A stretch of DNA of 64,000 nt from Nocardioides conyzicola (GCF_039543825.1 NZ_BAABKM010000003.1:186001-250000); one strand, 5' to 3'. Positions 1-13,126 are shown, numbered from the stretch's first letter. The notes: a model not told the origin generated them from the letters alone. Program-made: numbers and translations.

Positions 1-577
1 GCGCGAGCCCGCGCAGCCCCTCGGTGTCGATGGGCCCGGGCACGACGACGTTCACGCGCACGCCGCGCTCGGCGAGCTCGGCGGCCCAGGTCCGGGCGAA
101 GGACCGGATTGCCGCCTTGGTCGCTGCGTAGACCCCGAAGGCCGGGGTGCCGCTGGTCGCGGCCGAGGAGCCGGCGAGGACGACCGAGGCACCCTGGTTG
201 AGGTGCGGGAGCGCGGCCTGCACGGTGAAGACGGTGCCGCGCACGTTGGTCGCGAACGTCTCGTCGAAGTGCTCGGGGGTCAGGTCGGCCAGCGTGGCGA
301 ACGAGCCGCCGCCGGCGTTGGCGAAGACGACGTCGAGCCCACGGCCGAGCTCCTCGATCCGGGCGAAGACCTCCGCCAGCTCCTCGGGCCGGCCGACGTC
401 GGCACGGATGCCGTGGCTCTGCGGGCCGAGCTCGGCGACCGTGGCCTCCAGCTCGGCGGCGCGACGGCCGGTGACGAAGACGACGGCGCCCTCCTCGACG
501 AAGCGGCGGGCGGTGGCCCGTCCGATGCCGGAGGTGCCGCCGGTGACCAGGGCGACCTTGCCCTGCAGTGCGTTCAT
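1..577 (-). CDS. SDR-family short-chain dehydrogenase/reductase, 3' end outside window
   Basis: This is an NAD(P)-dependent oxidoreductase of the classical short-chain dehydrogenase family; the substrate cannot be told. The protein starts MNALQGKVALVTGG and shows the cofactor motif TGGTSGIG, the NAG motif and the catalytic YAATK (YxxxK). About 192 codons are visible, ending in the VNVVVPGPIDTEG region, so roughly the last 50 residues lie beyond base 1. The ATG has a good purine-rich ribosome site (AGGAAGAAGGA) upstream. It lies 32 bases downstream of the quinone-oxidoreductase-like gene in the same direction, so the two probably form an operon divergent from the MarR regulator. Confidence 0.9.
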   Translation of the reverse strand, partial: MNALQGKVALVTGGTSGIGRATARRFVEEGAVVFVTGRRAAELEATVAELGPQSHGIRADVGRPEELAEVFARIEELGRGLDVVFANAGGGSFATLADLTPEHFDETFATNVRGTVFTVQAALPHLNQGASVVLAGSSAATSGTPAFGVYAATKAAIRSFARTWAAELAERGVRVNVVVPGPIDTEGLRGLA

Positions 578-609
578 GATGAGTCCTTCTTCCTGGGTGT
601 GGTGACGGT

Positions 610-1524
610 TCAGACGTGGAGCAGGAACTTGGTGCGCTCCCCGGCCTCGAGCCGATCGTGCGCCTCGGCGGCGCGGGCAAGTGGCAGCACCGTGTGCTGC
701 CGCAGCCGCAGGCCACCGCTCGCGAGCGCGGCCATGGCCTCGGCCAGCGCGGCGTCGGCGTGCGCCGGGTCCGGGCCGGAGAGCCGTACGCCGAGGGACG
801 CGGCCTCGTGGTTGCTCAGCGTGACGACCCGCTCGGCGCCGCCCGCCAGCTCGACCGCTGTGCGCAGGTCGGCACCGGTGGCCGCGTCGAGGACGGCGTC
901 GACACGCAGGCCGGCGCCGCGGACCTGCTCGGCCAGGTGGTCGCCGTACGTGACCGGCACGGCCCCGAGACGGGTCGCCAGCGCGAGGTCGCTCTCGCGC
1001 ACCGCCGCGACCACGCGGGCACCGCGGGAGACGGCGAGCTGGGTGGCCAGGGTCCCCACGGACCCGGTGGCGCCGAGGACCAGGAGCGTCTCGCCCTCGC
1101 GGACGCCCAGCTGACGCAGCACGCGCGCGGCGGCCTCGCCGCTCGCCGGGAGGGCCGCAGCGTCGGCCGGGTCCACGTGGGACGGCCGCGCGACCCAGTG
1201 GTCGGCCAGCACGACACCGGCGTACCCGCCGAGGCCCGGCAGGAAGGCCGCGACCTCGTCACCGACGGCGGTGCCGGTGACACCCGAGCCGACCGCCTCG
1301 ACCGTGCCCGCGACCTCGAAGCCGAGGGCCGTGCCGGGCGGGCTCGGGAAGACCGGGGCCAGGTGGCCGGCGCGGATCTCGAGGTCGGTGGGCCCGACCC
1401 CGGCGTACCGCACGGCGACCCGCACCTGACCCGGTCCGGGGTCCGGCACCTCGACCGTGCCGGGGACCAGGACCTCGGGACCGCCGTACCCGGCGAGGAC
1501 GACTGCGTTGCTCATGATGCTCAT
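610..1524 (-). CDS. Zinc-independent MDR-family NADP-dependent oxidoreductase (quinone oxidoreductase-like)
   Basis: A 304-residue medium-chain dehydrogenase/reductase. A GroES-like domain occupies about residues 25-110 and a Rossmann domain follows, with the nucleotide-binding motif GATGSVG at about residue 151. No structural zinc-binding cysteine cluster is present, which points to the quinone-reductase/zeta-crystallin branch; the substrate is unknown. It probably heads a two-gene operon with the SDR gene downstream and is divergent from a MarR regulator, an arrangement typical of redox- or xenobiotic-responsive units. Two start codons are close together (MSIM...); the second, three codons in, is also possible. 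Confidence 0.88.
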   Translation of the reverse strand: MSIMSNAVVLAGYGGPEVLVPGTVEVPDPGPGQVRVAVRYAGVGPTDLEIRAGHLAPVFPSPPGTALGFEVAGTVEAVGSGVTGTAVGDEVAAFLPGLGGYAGVVLADHWVARPSHVDPADAAALPASGEAAARVLRQLGVREGETLLVLGATGSVGTLATQLAVSRGARVVAAVRESDLALATRLGAVPVTYGDHLAEQVRGAGLRVDAVLDAATGADLRTAVELAGGAERVVTLSNHEAASLGVRLSGPDPAHADAALAEAMAALASGGLRLRQHTVLPLARAAEAHDRLEAGERTKFLLHV

Positions 1525-1541
1525 GACGGTGCCAACTTGCT

Positions 1542-1551
1542 TGACATGTCA
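1542..1551. promoter_or_regulatory. Palindromic operator candidate between oxidoreductase and MarR gene
   Basis: TGACATGTCA is a perfect 10-base palindrome in the 58-base divergent gap. It sits in the -35 area of the MarR promoter and about 20 bases before the oxidoreductase start, where a bound MarR dimer could block both genes. The assignment to MarR is inferred from position and symmetry. Confidence 0.5.
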
Positions 1552-1570
1552 TGTATTCCAGGGATCCGGA

Positions 1571-1576
1571 GATACT
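1571..1576 (+). promoter_or_regulatory. -10 element of a leaderless promoter for the MarR gene
   Basis: GATACT lies 6 bases before the ATG at 1583 and no Shine-Dalgarno is present, so transcription probably starts at or next to the A of the start codon. The TTGACA at 1541-1546 is 24 bases away, too far to be its -35 partner. Confidence 0.5.
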
Positions 1577-1582
1577 GGTCCT

Positions 1583-2101
1583 ATGACGAGCGGTGCACGG
1601 CCGGGGACCGACGCGGGGCTGACCACCGAGCAGGAGGCGGCGTGGTTCGCCTACATGCGCGTCGTGCTGCGGCTCGACTACGAGCTCAACCGCCAGCTGC
1701 AGCAGGACAGCGACCTCTCGCTGGCCGACTACGACGTCCTGAACGCGCTCGCCGACTCACCGGACGGCCGGCTGCAGGTCAGCGCCCTCGGCATCCGGAT
1801 CGGCTGGGAGCTCAGCCGCGTCTCCCACCACCTGCGCCGGATGGAGACGCGCTCGCTGGTGCGCCGCGAACGCTCGGTCGCCGACCGCCGGGCGACCGAC
1901 GCGGTCCTCACCCCGGCCGGTCGCGACGCCATCCGGGCGGCGACACCGGGCCACGTGGCGCTGGTCAAGCGGCTCGTGTTCGACGGGCTCCCCGACGAGC
2001 TGCTGCCCGGCCTCACCCGGGCGCTCGACGCCGTCCACGAGCAGGTCCTCGCCGAGGGCACGCTCCCCCGGCCCGCGTCGCGTCAGACCCGCTGGGCCTG
2101 A
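1583..2101 (+). CDS. MarR-family transcriptional regulator
   Basis: A 172-residue winged-helix regulator. The helix-turn-helix region runs over LSLADYDVLNALADSPDGR and the following recognition helix; the wing carries the typical SVADRRATDAVLT segment. The start was chosen at ATG 1583 because conserved sequence begins just after it and a -10 hexamer sits 6 bases upstream; a longer reading frame extends back through the promoter and is not credible. It is divergent from the oxidoreductase/SDR pair, which it probably represses by binding the palindrome between them. The inducing ligand cannot be inferred. Confidence 0.88.
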   Translation: MTSGARPGTDAGLTTEQEAAWFAYMRVVLRLDYELNRQLQQDSDLSLADYDVLNALADSPDGRLQVSALGIRIGWELSRVSHHLRRMETRSLVRRERSVADRRATDAVLTPAGRDAIRAATPGHVALVKRLVFDGLPDELLPGLTRALDAVHEQVLAEGTLPRPASRQTRWA

Positions 2102-2166
2102 CCACTGCGTGGCGTCCGCCCCTCGGCTCTCGACCCAGGACGGCTCGATGCCTCTGGAACACTTCG

Positions 2167-4917
2167 ATGGTGGCGGAGGATCTCGGGAGTCGTACGGCGG
2201 AGGTGCTCACGACCTGGGAGCTGCTCGCCCGACCACCGCGCACCGTCTGCGTCACCGGGGAGCCGGGGGCGGGCAAGTCGACCGTCCTGGCCGGGGTCGC
2301 CGACCTGGCTGTCGCCGCTGACTGGCAGGTGGTCCGGCTGCGTGGTCGTCCGACCGAGCAGGGCGTGCCCTTTGCGGGGATCGTCGACCTGCTGACGGCG
2401 CGGGGGCTCGACGTACCGGCGCCGCTGCGGGCACGGGCGGACGAGCTCGTCGCGACGCTCGCGGAGCCTGTCGACGGCGGCGCCGCCGGCGCACTCGGCC
2501 TGCGTCTCGCCGTGCTGGGCTGGTTGGTCGACCTCGGCGCGGCGAGACCGTTGCTGGTGCTCGTGGACGACCAGCAGTGGCTCGACGAGAGCTCGTGGTC
2601 GGTGCTGTCCTTCGCGGCCAACCGGGTCGCCGACACCCCGGTCGCCTGCCTGGCCTCGACCCGGTCGGCCACGGGTGCGCCCGGGCTGGAGGACGCCCCG
2701 ACGGTCGCGCTGCGCCCGCTCGACCTCGACCGCGCCGGCGCCCTGCTGGACGGCCTCGGGATCCCCCTCGAGGCAGCCGTCCGGACCGCGGTGATCGAGC
2801 GTGCCGCCGGCAACCCGCTCGCGCTGTGCGAGTTCGCCCGGGTCGCGACGCCGACCACGAGCGCCGGTGGCGAGACGCCCTCGGTGCCACCGAAGGTCGA
2901 GGCCGCCTTCGCGGCCGAGCTGCCAGGACTGCCGAGCCGGACCCGCTCGGCGCTGCTGCTGGCCGCGGCCGGCGGCAACGACGTCCAGGTGCTCGGTCAG
3001 GCCCTGCCCACCGGGTCGGTGCCCGCCGCGCTCGCACCTGCCGAGAGCGTCGGGCTCGTCACGGTGGTCGAGGGCCGGGTCCGGTTCCGGCATCCGCTGG
3101 CGCGCTCGACCGTGTACGACCAGGCCTCGACGGCCGAACGGGTGGCCGCCCACCACCAGCTCGCGGCGGTGTACGTCGACGACGAGCCGCGCCGCACCTG
3201 GCACCGGGCCGCGGCGAGCTCGAGGCCCGACGAGGAGCTCGCCGCGGAGCTCGCGACCGCGGCGAGCGCGGCCCACGCCCGGGGCGCGTACGCCGAGGCG
3301 GGCCGCGCGATGGTCCGCGCCGCCGAGCTGAGCCCGCGCCGGAGCGACCGTGACTCCCGGATGCTCCGCGCCCTGGAGCTGATGACGCACACCGGCCACA
3401 TCGCCCGCCTGCAGGCGCTGTCGGAGCGGATCCGCGACGAGAGCTCCGACCCCGCGATCCGCGCCGTCGCGGGGCACCGGATGGCGTACGCGATGGCGCA
3501 GTCGATGCGGCAGGCCGCCGCGCTCGACGCGCTCGAGAGCTCGCTGGAGGAGCTGATCTCGGTCGACGTCGACGCCGGCTGGGCATCGCTGACCACGCTG
3601 GCCTCCCTCAGCTACCAGACCGGGCGGGGCGCCGACCGGGTGCGTGCCTGGTACGACCGCTACGTCCGCGAGACCCGGCCGACCGGCGGGGCGTTCGACG
3701 AGGTGACGCGCGCCGCGCAGGCCTGGATCGAGGTCGCGCTGGCCCCGCTGTCCCGACCGCCCCAGCTGGTCGCGCGGGTCCGCGACACCCGCCCCCTCGA
3801 CCTCGAGCTGGGGCCGGAGTTCGTGGTCCCGCACGAGGTGCTGCTGGGCGTGACGGCCTGGGTCCTGGACGAGCCCGAGGTCGCGAGCCGCCGGCTGGAG
3901 AAGGCGGTCGCGATGATGCGCCGCTCGATCGGCGCCGGCCAGCTGATCCAGACACTGATGGCGCTGGGCCAGGTGCAGTTCGACCGGGGAGCCTTCGCCG
4001 ACGCCGCGGACACCGCCCGGTCGATGATCGACATCGCGGAGGCCGACGGCCTGGGCTACTACCGGCTCGTGGGCCGCGAGCTGCTGGTCAGGGTCGCCGC
4101 GGTCACCGGGGAGCCGAGTGCCGCCCGGGCCCAGGCGGAGGCGGTCCTGCGCGCGCTCGACATCGGGGAGTGCGCGGCCCTGGAGGCCAACCTGAGGGTG
4201 ACGCTGGCGCGTGCCGCGTTCGCCTCCGGCGACATCCAGGAGAGCTACCGGCACGCCCGGTCGCTCTTCGACCGCGACGGCACGCCGATGCACCCGCACG
4301 TCTGCTACCGCGCGCTCGGCGACCTGGCCGCCGTCGCGGCGCGGGTCGGTGAGCGCGAGGCCGTGCGTGGCGTCGTCGAGCGCGCCCACGCCCACCTCGA
4401 CGGCACCGGCAACGCCCGCTACACGGTGATCCTCCAGCGCGCCCTGGCGCTGCTGGCCGAGGGCGACGAGGCGGAGGCCTACTTCGAGCTCGCCACGTCC
4501 AACCCCGACGCCGCGCGCTGGCCCTTCGAGCTCGCCCACGCCCAGCTGGGGTACGGCGTCTGGCTGCGGCGCCGACGTCGTACGACGCAGGCGCGGGCGC
4601 ACCTGGCCACGGCCCACGAGACGTTCACCCGGCTCGGCGCCCGGGCGTGGGCCGACGCCGCCGAGACCGAGCTGAGGGCGGCCGGGGTCGCGCAGCCCGG
4701 CCCGGAGCCGGCCTGGGACCAGCTGACCGCCCAGGAGCGCCAGATCGTCAGGCTCGCCGCCGAGGGACTCACCAACCGCGAGATCGGGCGGCGGCTCTTC
4801 CTGTCGCCGCGGACCGTGTCGACCCACCTCTACCGGGCCTTCCCCAAGCTCGGCGTCGCCTCCCGGGCGCAGCTGCGCGACGTGCTCGACCAGCCCGACC
4901 CCGGACCGATGACGTAG
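2167..4917 (+). CDS. Large ATP-binding LuxR-family transcriptional regulator (LAL type)
   Basis: A 916-residue regulator with a STAND/AAA-type ATPase at the N terminus (Walker A GEPGAGKST at about residues 31-39; Walker B LLVLVDDQQWLD near 129-140), a long helical middle region resembling TPR repeats, and a C-terminal LuxR helix-turn-helix beginning LTAQERQIVRLAAEGLTNRE at about residue 852. The size and order fit the LAL family, whose members often control catabolic or secondary-metabolic genes. The ATG at 2167 lacks a clear ribosome site; GTG at 2170 is an alternative. The gene immediately downstream, an esterase-like hydrolase with its own promoter, is a plausible target, but that is inference from position. 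Confidence 0.9.
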   Translation: MVAEDLGSRTAEVLTTWELLARPPRTVCVTGEPGAGKSTVLAGVADLAVAADWQVVRLRGRPTEQGVPFAGIVDLLTARGLDVPAPLRARADELVATLAEPVDGGAAGALGLRLAVLGWLVDLGAARPLLVLVDDQQWLDESSWSVLSFAANRVADTPVACLASTRSATGAPGLEDAPTVALRPLDLDRAGALLDGLGIPLEAAVRTAVIERAAGNPLALCEFARVATPTTSAGGETPSVPPKVEAAFAAELPGLPSRTRSALLLAAAGGNDVQVLGQALPTGSVPAALAPAESVGLVTVVEGRVRFRHPLARSTVYDQASTAERVAAHHQLAAVYVDDEPRRTWHRAAASSRPDEELAAELATAASAAHARGAYAEAGRAMVRAAELSPRRSDRDSRMLRALELMTHTGHIARLQALSERIRDESSDPAIRAVAGHRMAYAMAQSMRQAAALDALESSLEELISVDVDAGWASLTTLASLSYQTGRGADRVRAWYDRYVRETRPTGGAFDEVTRAAQAWIEVALAPLSRPPQLVARVRDTRPLDLELGPEFVVPHEVLLGVTAWVLDEPEVASRRLEKAVAMMRRSIGAGQLIQTLMALGQVQFDRGAFADAADTARSMIDIAEADGLGYYRLVGRELLVRVAAVTGEPSAARAQAEAVLRALDIGECAALEANLRVTLARAAFASGDIQESYRHARSLFDRDGTPMHPHVCYRALGDLAAVAARVGEREAVRGVVERAHAHLDGTGNARYTVILQRALALLAEGDEAEAYFELATSNPDAARWPFELAHAQLGYGVWLRRRRRTTQARAHLATAHETFTRLGARAWADAAETELRAAGVAQPGPEPAWDQLTAQERQIVRLAAEGLTNREIGRRLFLSPRTVSTHLYRAFPKLGVASRAQLRDVLDQPDPGPMT

Positions 4918-4963
4918 CCGGCAGGTACGTCACCTGACGGATGCGTCCCCCTGTCCGGTCGCG

Positions 4964-4969
4964 AAGGCT
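4964..4969 (+). promoter_or_regulatory. -10 element candidate for the HSL-type hydrolase
   Basis: AAGGCT lies 6 bases before ATG 4976. It departs from TAnnnT only at the first base. The spacing matches the other leaderless promoters of the window. Confidence 0.4.
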
Positions 4970-4975
4970 CGTGTC

Positions 4976-5935
4976 ATGACCGACATCAAGCCCGTGCTCG
5001 AGCCGGCCGCCCAGGAGTTCGTCGAGGCGACCGCCAACCCGCCGTACCTCTTCGACCTCTCCATCGAGGAGGGTCGCACGACCGTCGACTCCGTGCAGGA
5101 CGGGGACATCCCCGCGCCCGCCGTCGACACCGACGAGCTCACCATCGCCGGCGGTCCGTCCGGCGAGGTCTCCATCACCGTCTACCGGCCAGCCGGGTCG
5201 GTCGGTCCGCTGCCGGTGATCCTCTTCACCCACGGGGCCGGCTGGGTCTTCGGCGACGCCCACACCCACGACCGGCTGGTGCGCGAGCTCACCACCCGCG
5301 CCGAGGCGGCGACCGTCTTCACCAACTACAGCCGCTCCCCCGAGGCGAGGTACCCGACTGCCATCGAGGAGATCTACGCGGCCCTGGAGTGGATCGGCGA
5401 GCACGGGTCCGAGCACGACCTCGACACCAACCGCATCGCGGTGGCCGGCGACTCGGTCGGCGGCAACATGACCGCAGCGATCACGATCATGGCCAAGCAG
5501 CGCGGCGGTCCGCGGCTCGCCGCCCAGCTGCTCTACTACCCGGTCACGGACGCGTCGTTCGACACCGGCTCCTACCACCAGTTCGCCACCGACTACTGGC
5601 TGCGCCGTGACGCCATGCAGTGGTTCTGGGACCAGTACACGACCGACCCCGAGGACCGCGCCCAGATCACCGCGTCGCCGCTGCGCGCCAGCCTCGAGGA
5701 GCTCGCCGACCTGCCGCAGGCGCTGGTGATCGTCGGCGAGGCCGACGTGCTGCGCGACGAGGGCGAGGCGTACGCCGCCAAGCTGCGCGCCGCCGGCGTA
5801 CCCGTGACGGCGGTGCGCTACCAGGGCATCATCCACGACTTCGTGATGGTCAACGCCCTGCGCGACACCCATGCCGCCAAGGCCGCCACGGCCCAGGGAG
5901 CCGACTTCCTGCGCGCCGCCCTGTACGACGAGTGA
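4976..5935 (+). CDS. Alpha/beta hydrolase of the hormone-sensitive-lipase-like family
   Basis: A 319-residue esterase/lipase. The oxyanion-hole motif is HGAGW at about residue 86 (a variant of HGGG), the nucleophile elbow is GDSVGGN at about 158-164, the acid lies in the EADVLRDEGEAY segment, and the catalytic histidine is in IIHDFVMVN near residue 287. No signal peptide is seen, so a cytoplasmic carboxylesterase is likely. It follows the LAL regulator by 58 bases and precedes another alpha/beta hydrolase by 25 bases, so a regulator-controlled pair is possible. The natural substrate is unknown. Confidence 0.9.
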   Translation: MTDIKPVLEPAAQEFVEATANPPYLFDLSIEEGRTTVDSVQDGDIPAPAVDTDELTIAGGPSGEVSITVYRPAGSVGPLPVILFTHGAGWVFGDAHTHDRLVRELTTRAEAATVFTNYSRSPEARYPTAIEEIYAALEWIGEHGSEHDLDTNRIAVAGDSVGGNMTAAITIMAKQRGGPRLAAQLLYYPVTDASFDTGSYHQFATDYWLRRDAMQWFWDQYTTDPEDRAQITASPLRASLEELADLPQALVIVGEADVLRDEGEAYAAKLRAAGVPVTAVRYQGIIHDFVMVNALRDTHAAKAATAQGADFLRAALYDE

Positions 5936-5960
5936 ACCCACCACCCGAAGGAGTCCTGCC

Positions 5961-6674
5961 ATGCCCAGCCCCACAGTCGTCCTCGTCCACGGCGCCTTTG
6001 CCGATGCCTCCAGCTTCGGCGCCCTCGTGCCCGAGCTGCTCGCGGACGGCCTCGCCGTGCGCGTGCCCGCTGTCCCCAACCGCAGCCTGAGCGGCGACGC
6101 CGAGTACATCGCCTCGGTCGTCTCCCAGATCGACGGTCCGGTCCTGCTCGTCGGCCACTCGTACGGCGGCGCGGTGATCACCGTCGCCGGCGCGACCGAC
6201 AACGTGGTCGGCCTGGTCTACCTGGCCGGCTACGCGCTCGACGAGGGCGAGAGCCTCGGCGAGCTCCAGGGTCGGTTCCCCGACTCGCCGCTCGCGGAGG
6301 CCCTGGTCTACACGCCCTTCCCGCAGCCGGGGAGCGAACCCGGGACCGACGTGTCGGTCGACATCGAGAAGTTCCCGGCGATCTTCGCCGCGGACGTCGA
6401 TCCCGACCTGGCGCGGGTGCTCGCCGTCTCCCAGCGACCGCTGGCCGGCGCCGCCTTCGGCGAGGCGGCGTCCGTCGCCGCATGGAAGACCAAGCCGGCC
6501 TGGGGCGTCGTGTCGTCGTCGGACCGGACGATCAACCCCGACGTCGAGCGGTTCGGCTACGAGCGCGCCGGCATGACGACCGTCGAGATCGACTCCTCGC
6601 ACCTCGTGATGCTGGCGCACCCCCAGGAGGTGGCGGACGTCATCCGCACCGCGATCACGACCCTGGGCTCCTGA
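5961..6674 (+). CDS. Alpha/beta fold hydrolase
   Basis: A 237-residue hydrolase. It begins MPSPTVVLVHGAFADASSF (oxyanion region), has the nucleophile motif GHSYGG near residue 64, and ends with a histidine in SSHLVMLAHPQEVADVI. The start at 5961 has a strong GAAGGAG ribosome site; conserved sequence starts there and a longer in-frame extension into the previous gene is not credible. It forms a likely operon with the upstream esterase. Its C-terminal stretch closely resembles the decayed hydrolase fragment at 7580-7711 on the other strand. The substrate is unknown; many relatives are annotated as generic esterases or haloperoxidase-like hydrolases. Confidence 0.88.
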   Translation: MPSPTVVLVHGAFADASSFGALVPELLADGLAVRVPAVPNRSLSGDAEYIASVVSQIDGPVLLVGHSYGGAVITVAGATDNVVGLVYLAGYALDEGESLGELQGRFPDSPLAEALVYTPFPQPGSEPGTDVSVDIEKFPAIFAADVDPDLARVLAVSQRPLAGAAFGEAASVAAWKTKPAWGVVSSSDRTINPDVERFGYERAGMTTVEIDSSHLVMLAHPQEVADVIRTAITTLGS

Positions 6675-6680
6675 CCCGTC

Positions 6681-7571
6681 GTGAACGGGCACGACGGGAG
6701 CTGGCCGCAGCTCCTGGTCGACGACTGGGTCGACACGCGTGACACGCTGCACCGCTGGACGCAGGTGGTGGGCAAGGTGCGCCTGGCGCTCTCGCCCTTC
6801 GAGAACCACTGGTGGCACGTCGCGCTCTACGTCAACGGGACGGGCCTGACCACCTCGTTGATGCCGGTCGGCGGCCGCGGCCTCGAGATCCAGTTCGACT
6901 TCGTCGACCACCGGCTCCTCCTCGACAGCACGGACGGGCGGCGCCGCACGGTGGAGCTCTACGCCCGGTCGGTCGCCGACTTCCACGAGGAGGTCCGCGG
7001 CCGCCTGCGAGAGCTCGACGTGGACGCGCCGATCAGCGCGAGACCAGTCGAGGTCGAGGACGCCACCCCGTTCGCCCAGGACGTCCATCACGCGTCGTAC
7101 GACGCGGACGCCGCGCACCTGTTCTGGCTGTCCCTGGTCAAGGCGCACGGGGTCCTCACCGCCTTCCGCGGGGAGTTCCGCGGCAAGTGCAGCCCGGTCC
7201 ACTTCTTCTGGGGCGCGTTCGACCTCGCGGTCACCCGCTTCTCCGGTCGAGACGCCGCCCGGCACCCGGGCGGCGTCCCGAACTGTCCCGACCGGGTGAT
7301 GTGGGAGGCCTACTGCGCCGAGGTCTCCAGCGCCGGGTTCTGGCCGGGCGGCAGTCCGGAGGGGAGCTTCTACTCCTACTCCTACCCCGAGCCACCCGGG
7401 TTCGCGCGGGCCCAGGTCTCCCCCGCCGGCGCGTCGTACGACGACGCGCTCGGGGAGTTCCTGCTGCCCTACCACCTGGTCCGGGAGGCACCCGATCCCG
7501 ACGCCTACCTGCTCGACTTCCTCCGGTCGACCTACGAGCCGTCGGTGGTGCGTGAGCGGGCGGGCGGCTGA
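6681..7571 (+). CDS. DUF5996 family protein
   Basis: A 296-residue soluble protein beginning at GTG, 6 bases after the preceding stop, so probably cotranscribed. It has the DUF5996 hallmarks as I recall them: the N-terminal WPQLLVDDWVDTRDTLHRWT, the central NHWWHVALYV, and SPVHFFWGAFDLAVTRFSGR. No signal peptide or membrane segment is visible and the biochemical function of the family is not known. It closes the accessory hydrolase cluster, and its 3' end abuts the remnant of a hydrolase on the opposite strand. Confidence 0.8.
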   Translation: MNGHDGSWPQLLVDDWVDTRDTLHRWTQVVGKVRLALSPFENHWWHVALYVNGTGLTTSLMPVGGRGLEIQFDFVDHRLLLDSTDGRRRTVELYARSVADFHEEVRGRLRELDVDAPISARPVEVEDATPFAQDVHHASYDADAAHLFWLSLVKAHGVLTAFRGEFRGKCSPVHFFWGAFDLAVTRFSGRDAARHPGGVPNCPDRVMWEAYCAEVSSAGFWPGGSPEGSFYSYSYPEPPGFARAQVSPAGASYDDALGEFLLPYHLVREAPDPDAYLLDFLRSTYEPSVVRERAGG

Positions 7572-7579
7572 GGACCGAC

Positions 7580-7711
7580 TCAGCCCGCCAGCTCGTCCAG
7601 CGCCTGCCGGATCACGGCGACGACCTCGTCGGGCCGGGAGACCATCACCGAGTGGGACGCGCCGGGGACCTCCGTGACGGAGCGGGCACGGGCGCGCTGC
7701 CAGGGCTGCGG
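7580..7711 (-). pseudogene. Remnant of an alpha/beta hydrolase (C-terminal tail only)
   Basis: The minus strand reads about 43 codons ending in TGA: ...SVTEVPGASHSVMVSRPDEV and on to VIRQALDELAG. This is the catalytic-histidine end of an alpha/beta hydrolase and resembles the end of the intact neighbour at 5961-6674 (SSHLVMLAHPQEVADVIRTA). Upstream the frame becomes arginine/proline-rich, the nucleophile domain is missing, and no start codon with a ribosome site is present. It reads as a truncated paralogue left between DUF5996 and the helicase. Confidence 0.6.
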
Positions 7712-7755
7712 AGGGAGTGGACGCCGGCGTCGGGGGCACTGTCGGTGCCGTGAGC

Positions 7756-7761
7756 AAAGAT
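7756..7761 (+). promoter_or_regulatory. -10 element candidate for the Lhr helicase
   Basis: AAAGAT lies 6 bases before GTG 7768. The surrounding GCAAAGATGGTC is repeated exactly in front of lpdA at 51572-51583, with the same spacing to a GTG. This favours GTG 7768 as the start over GTG 7750 or 7717. Confidence 0.5.
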
Positions 7762-7767
7762 GGTCCG

Positions 7768-12289
<4,522 letters not shown>

Positions 12290-12297
<8 letters not shown>

Positions 12298-13084
12298 GGG
12301 CGATGCGGTCTGGCGGACGGCGCAACGCCTCGACCGGGGCCTCTCCGGCCGCGAGCTGACCCGCACCGACTTCCGGGTCCCCGCCATCGCGACCGTCGAC
12401 CTCGCTGGCTCGACGCTGACCGAGACGGTGTCGCGCGGCAAGCACCTGCTGACCCGTATCGACGGCGCGGCCGGCGCCTGGACCCTGCACACCCACCTCA
12501 AGATGGAGGGCTCGTGGCGGGTCTTCGGGCCGGCCGAGCGCTGGGGCAAGCCGGAGCACCTGGTCCGAGTCGTGCTCGGGACGGCCGAACGGACCGCGGT
12601 CGGCTTCCAGCTCGGCGTGGTCGAGCTGGTGCCGCGCGAGCGGGAGGACGACGTGGTCGGCCACCTCGGCCCCGACCTCCTCGGTCCGGACTGGGACGAG
12701 CAAGAGGCCGTCCGCCGGCTGCTCGTCGACCCGGCCCGCCCCCTCGGCGAGGCCCTGCTCGACCAGCGCAACCTGGCCGGCATCGGCACCATCTACCGCA
12801 CCGAGCTGTGCTTCCTGACCGGCTACGACCCGCGTACGCCCGTCGGTGCGGTCGCCGACCCGCTGCGCATGGTCCGGTTGGCGCGCTCGATGCTCGACCA
12901 GAACCGGCACCAGCCGCAGATCTGCACCACCGGCGACAAGCGGCGCGGCCGCAGCCTGTGGGTCTACGGCCGCCTGCACCAGCGCTGCCTGCGGTGCGGC
13001 ACCCCGATCGAGCACGCCGAGCTCGGCGAACCGGGCCGCGCGCGGGTCGCCTACTGGTGCCCGCGCTGCCAGCCACCCCGGTAG
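12290..13084 (+). CDS. nei: Fpg/Nei-family DNA glycosylase/AP lyase (Nei2-like)
   Basis: A 264-residue base-excision repair enzyme starting MPEGDAVWRTAQ: the Pro2 nucleophile and Glu3 are present once the initiator is removed. The H2TH region runs around LLDQRNLAGIGTIYRTELCF, and a four-cysteine zinc finger (CLRCGTP...CPRCQ) closes the protein. It starts at GTG inside the last codons of lhr (8-base overlap), so translation is probably coupled. The family removes oxidised pyrimidines or related lesions and nicks the DNA; which lesions this paralogue prefers is not visible. It is followed by a small gene with a LexA-box-like promoter. Confidence 0.93.
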
Positions 13085-13100
13085 ACCACCACCCCGGCAT

Positions 13101-13116
13101 TCGAACACATGTTCTA
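13101..13116 (+). promoter_or_regulatory. LexA binding site (SOS box)
   Basis: TCGAACACATGTTCTA matches the actinobacterial SOS box (TCGAAC-N4-GTTCGA) in 15 of 16 positions. It overlaps the -10 hexamer TAACCT (13115-13120) of the small gene, so LexA binding would occlude RNA polymerase. Confidence 0.82.
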
Positions 13117-13120
13117 ACCT
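13115..13120 (+). promoter_or_regulatory. -10 element of the SOS-controlled small gene
   Basis: TAACCT sits 6 bases before GTG 13127 and overlaps the last two bases of the SOS box. The geometry predicts a leaderless transcript starting at GTG 13127 rather than at the GTG two codons earlier. Confidence 0.6.
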
Positions 13121-13126
13121 GTGCTG

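Noticed and set aside
1541..1576. TTGACA at 1541 read as the -35 box of the MarR promoter
   Set aside because: The gap to the -10 candidate GATACT is 24 bases, far beyond 16-18; the TTGACA is better explained as part of the palindromic operator.
2083..4827. A minus-strand frame of over 900 codons opposite the LuxR-family gene
   Set aside because: Low-complexity composition without recognisable domains; the plus-strand gene has Walker motifs and a LuxR helix-turn-helix.
7717..7767. Upstream GTG starts (7717, 7750) for the Lhr helicase
   Set aside because: No ribosome site at proper spacing; the conserved N terminus and the -10 spacing both favour GTG 7768, although this is not certain.
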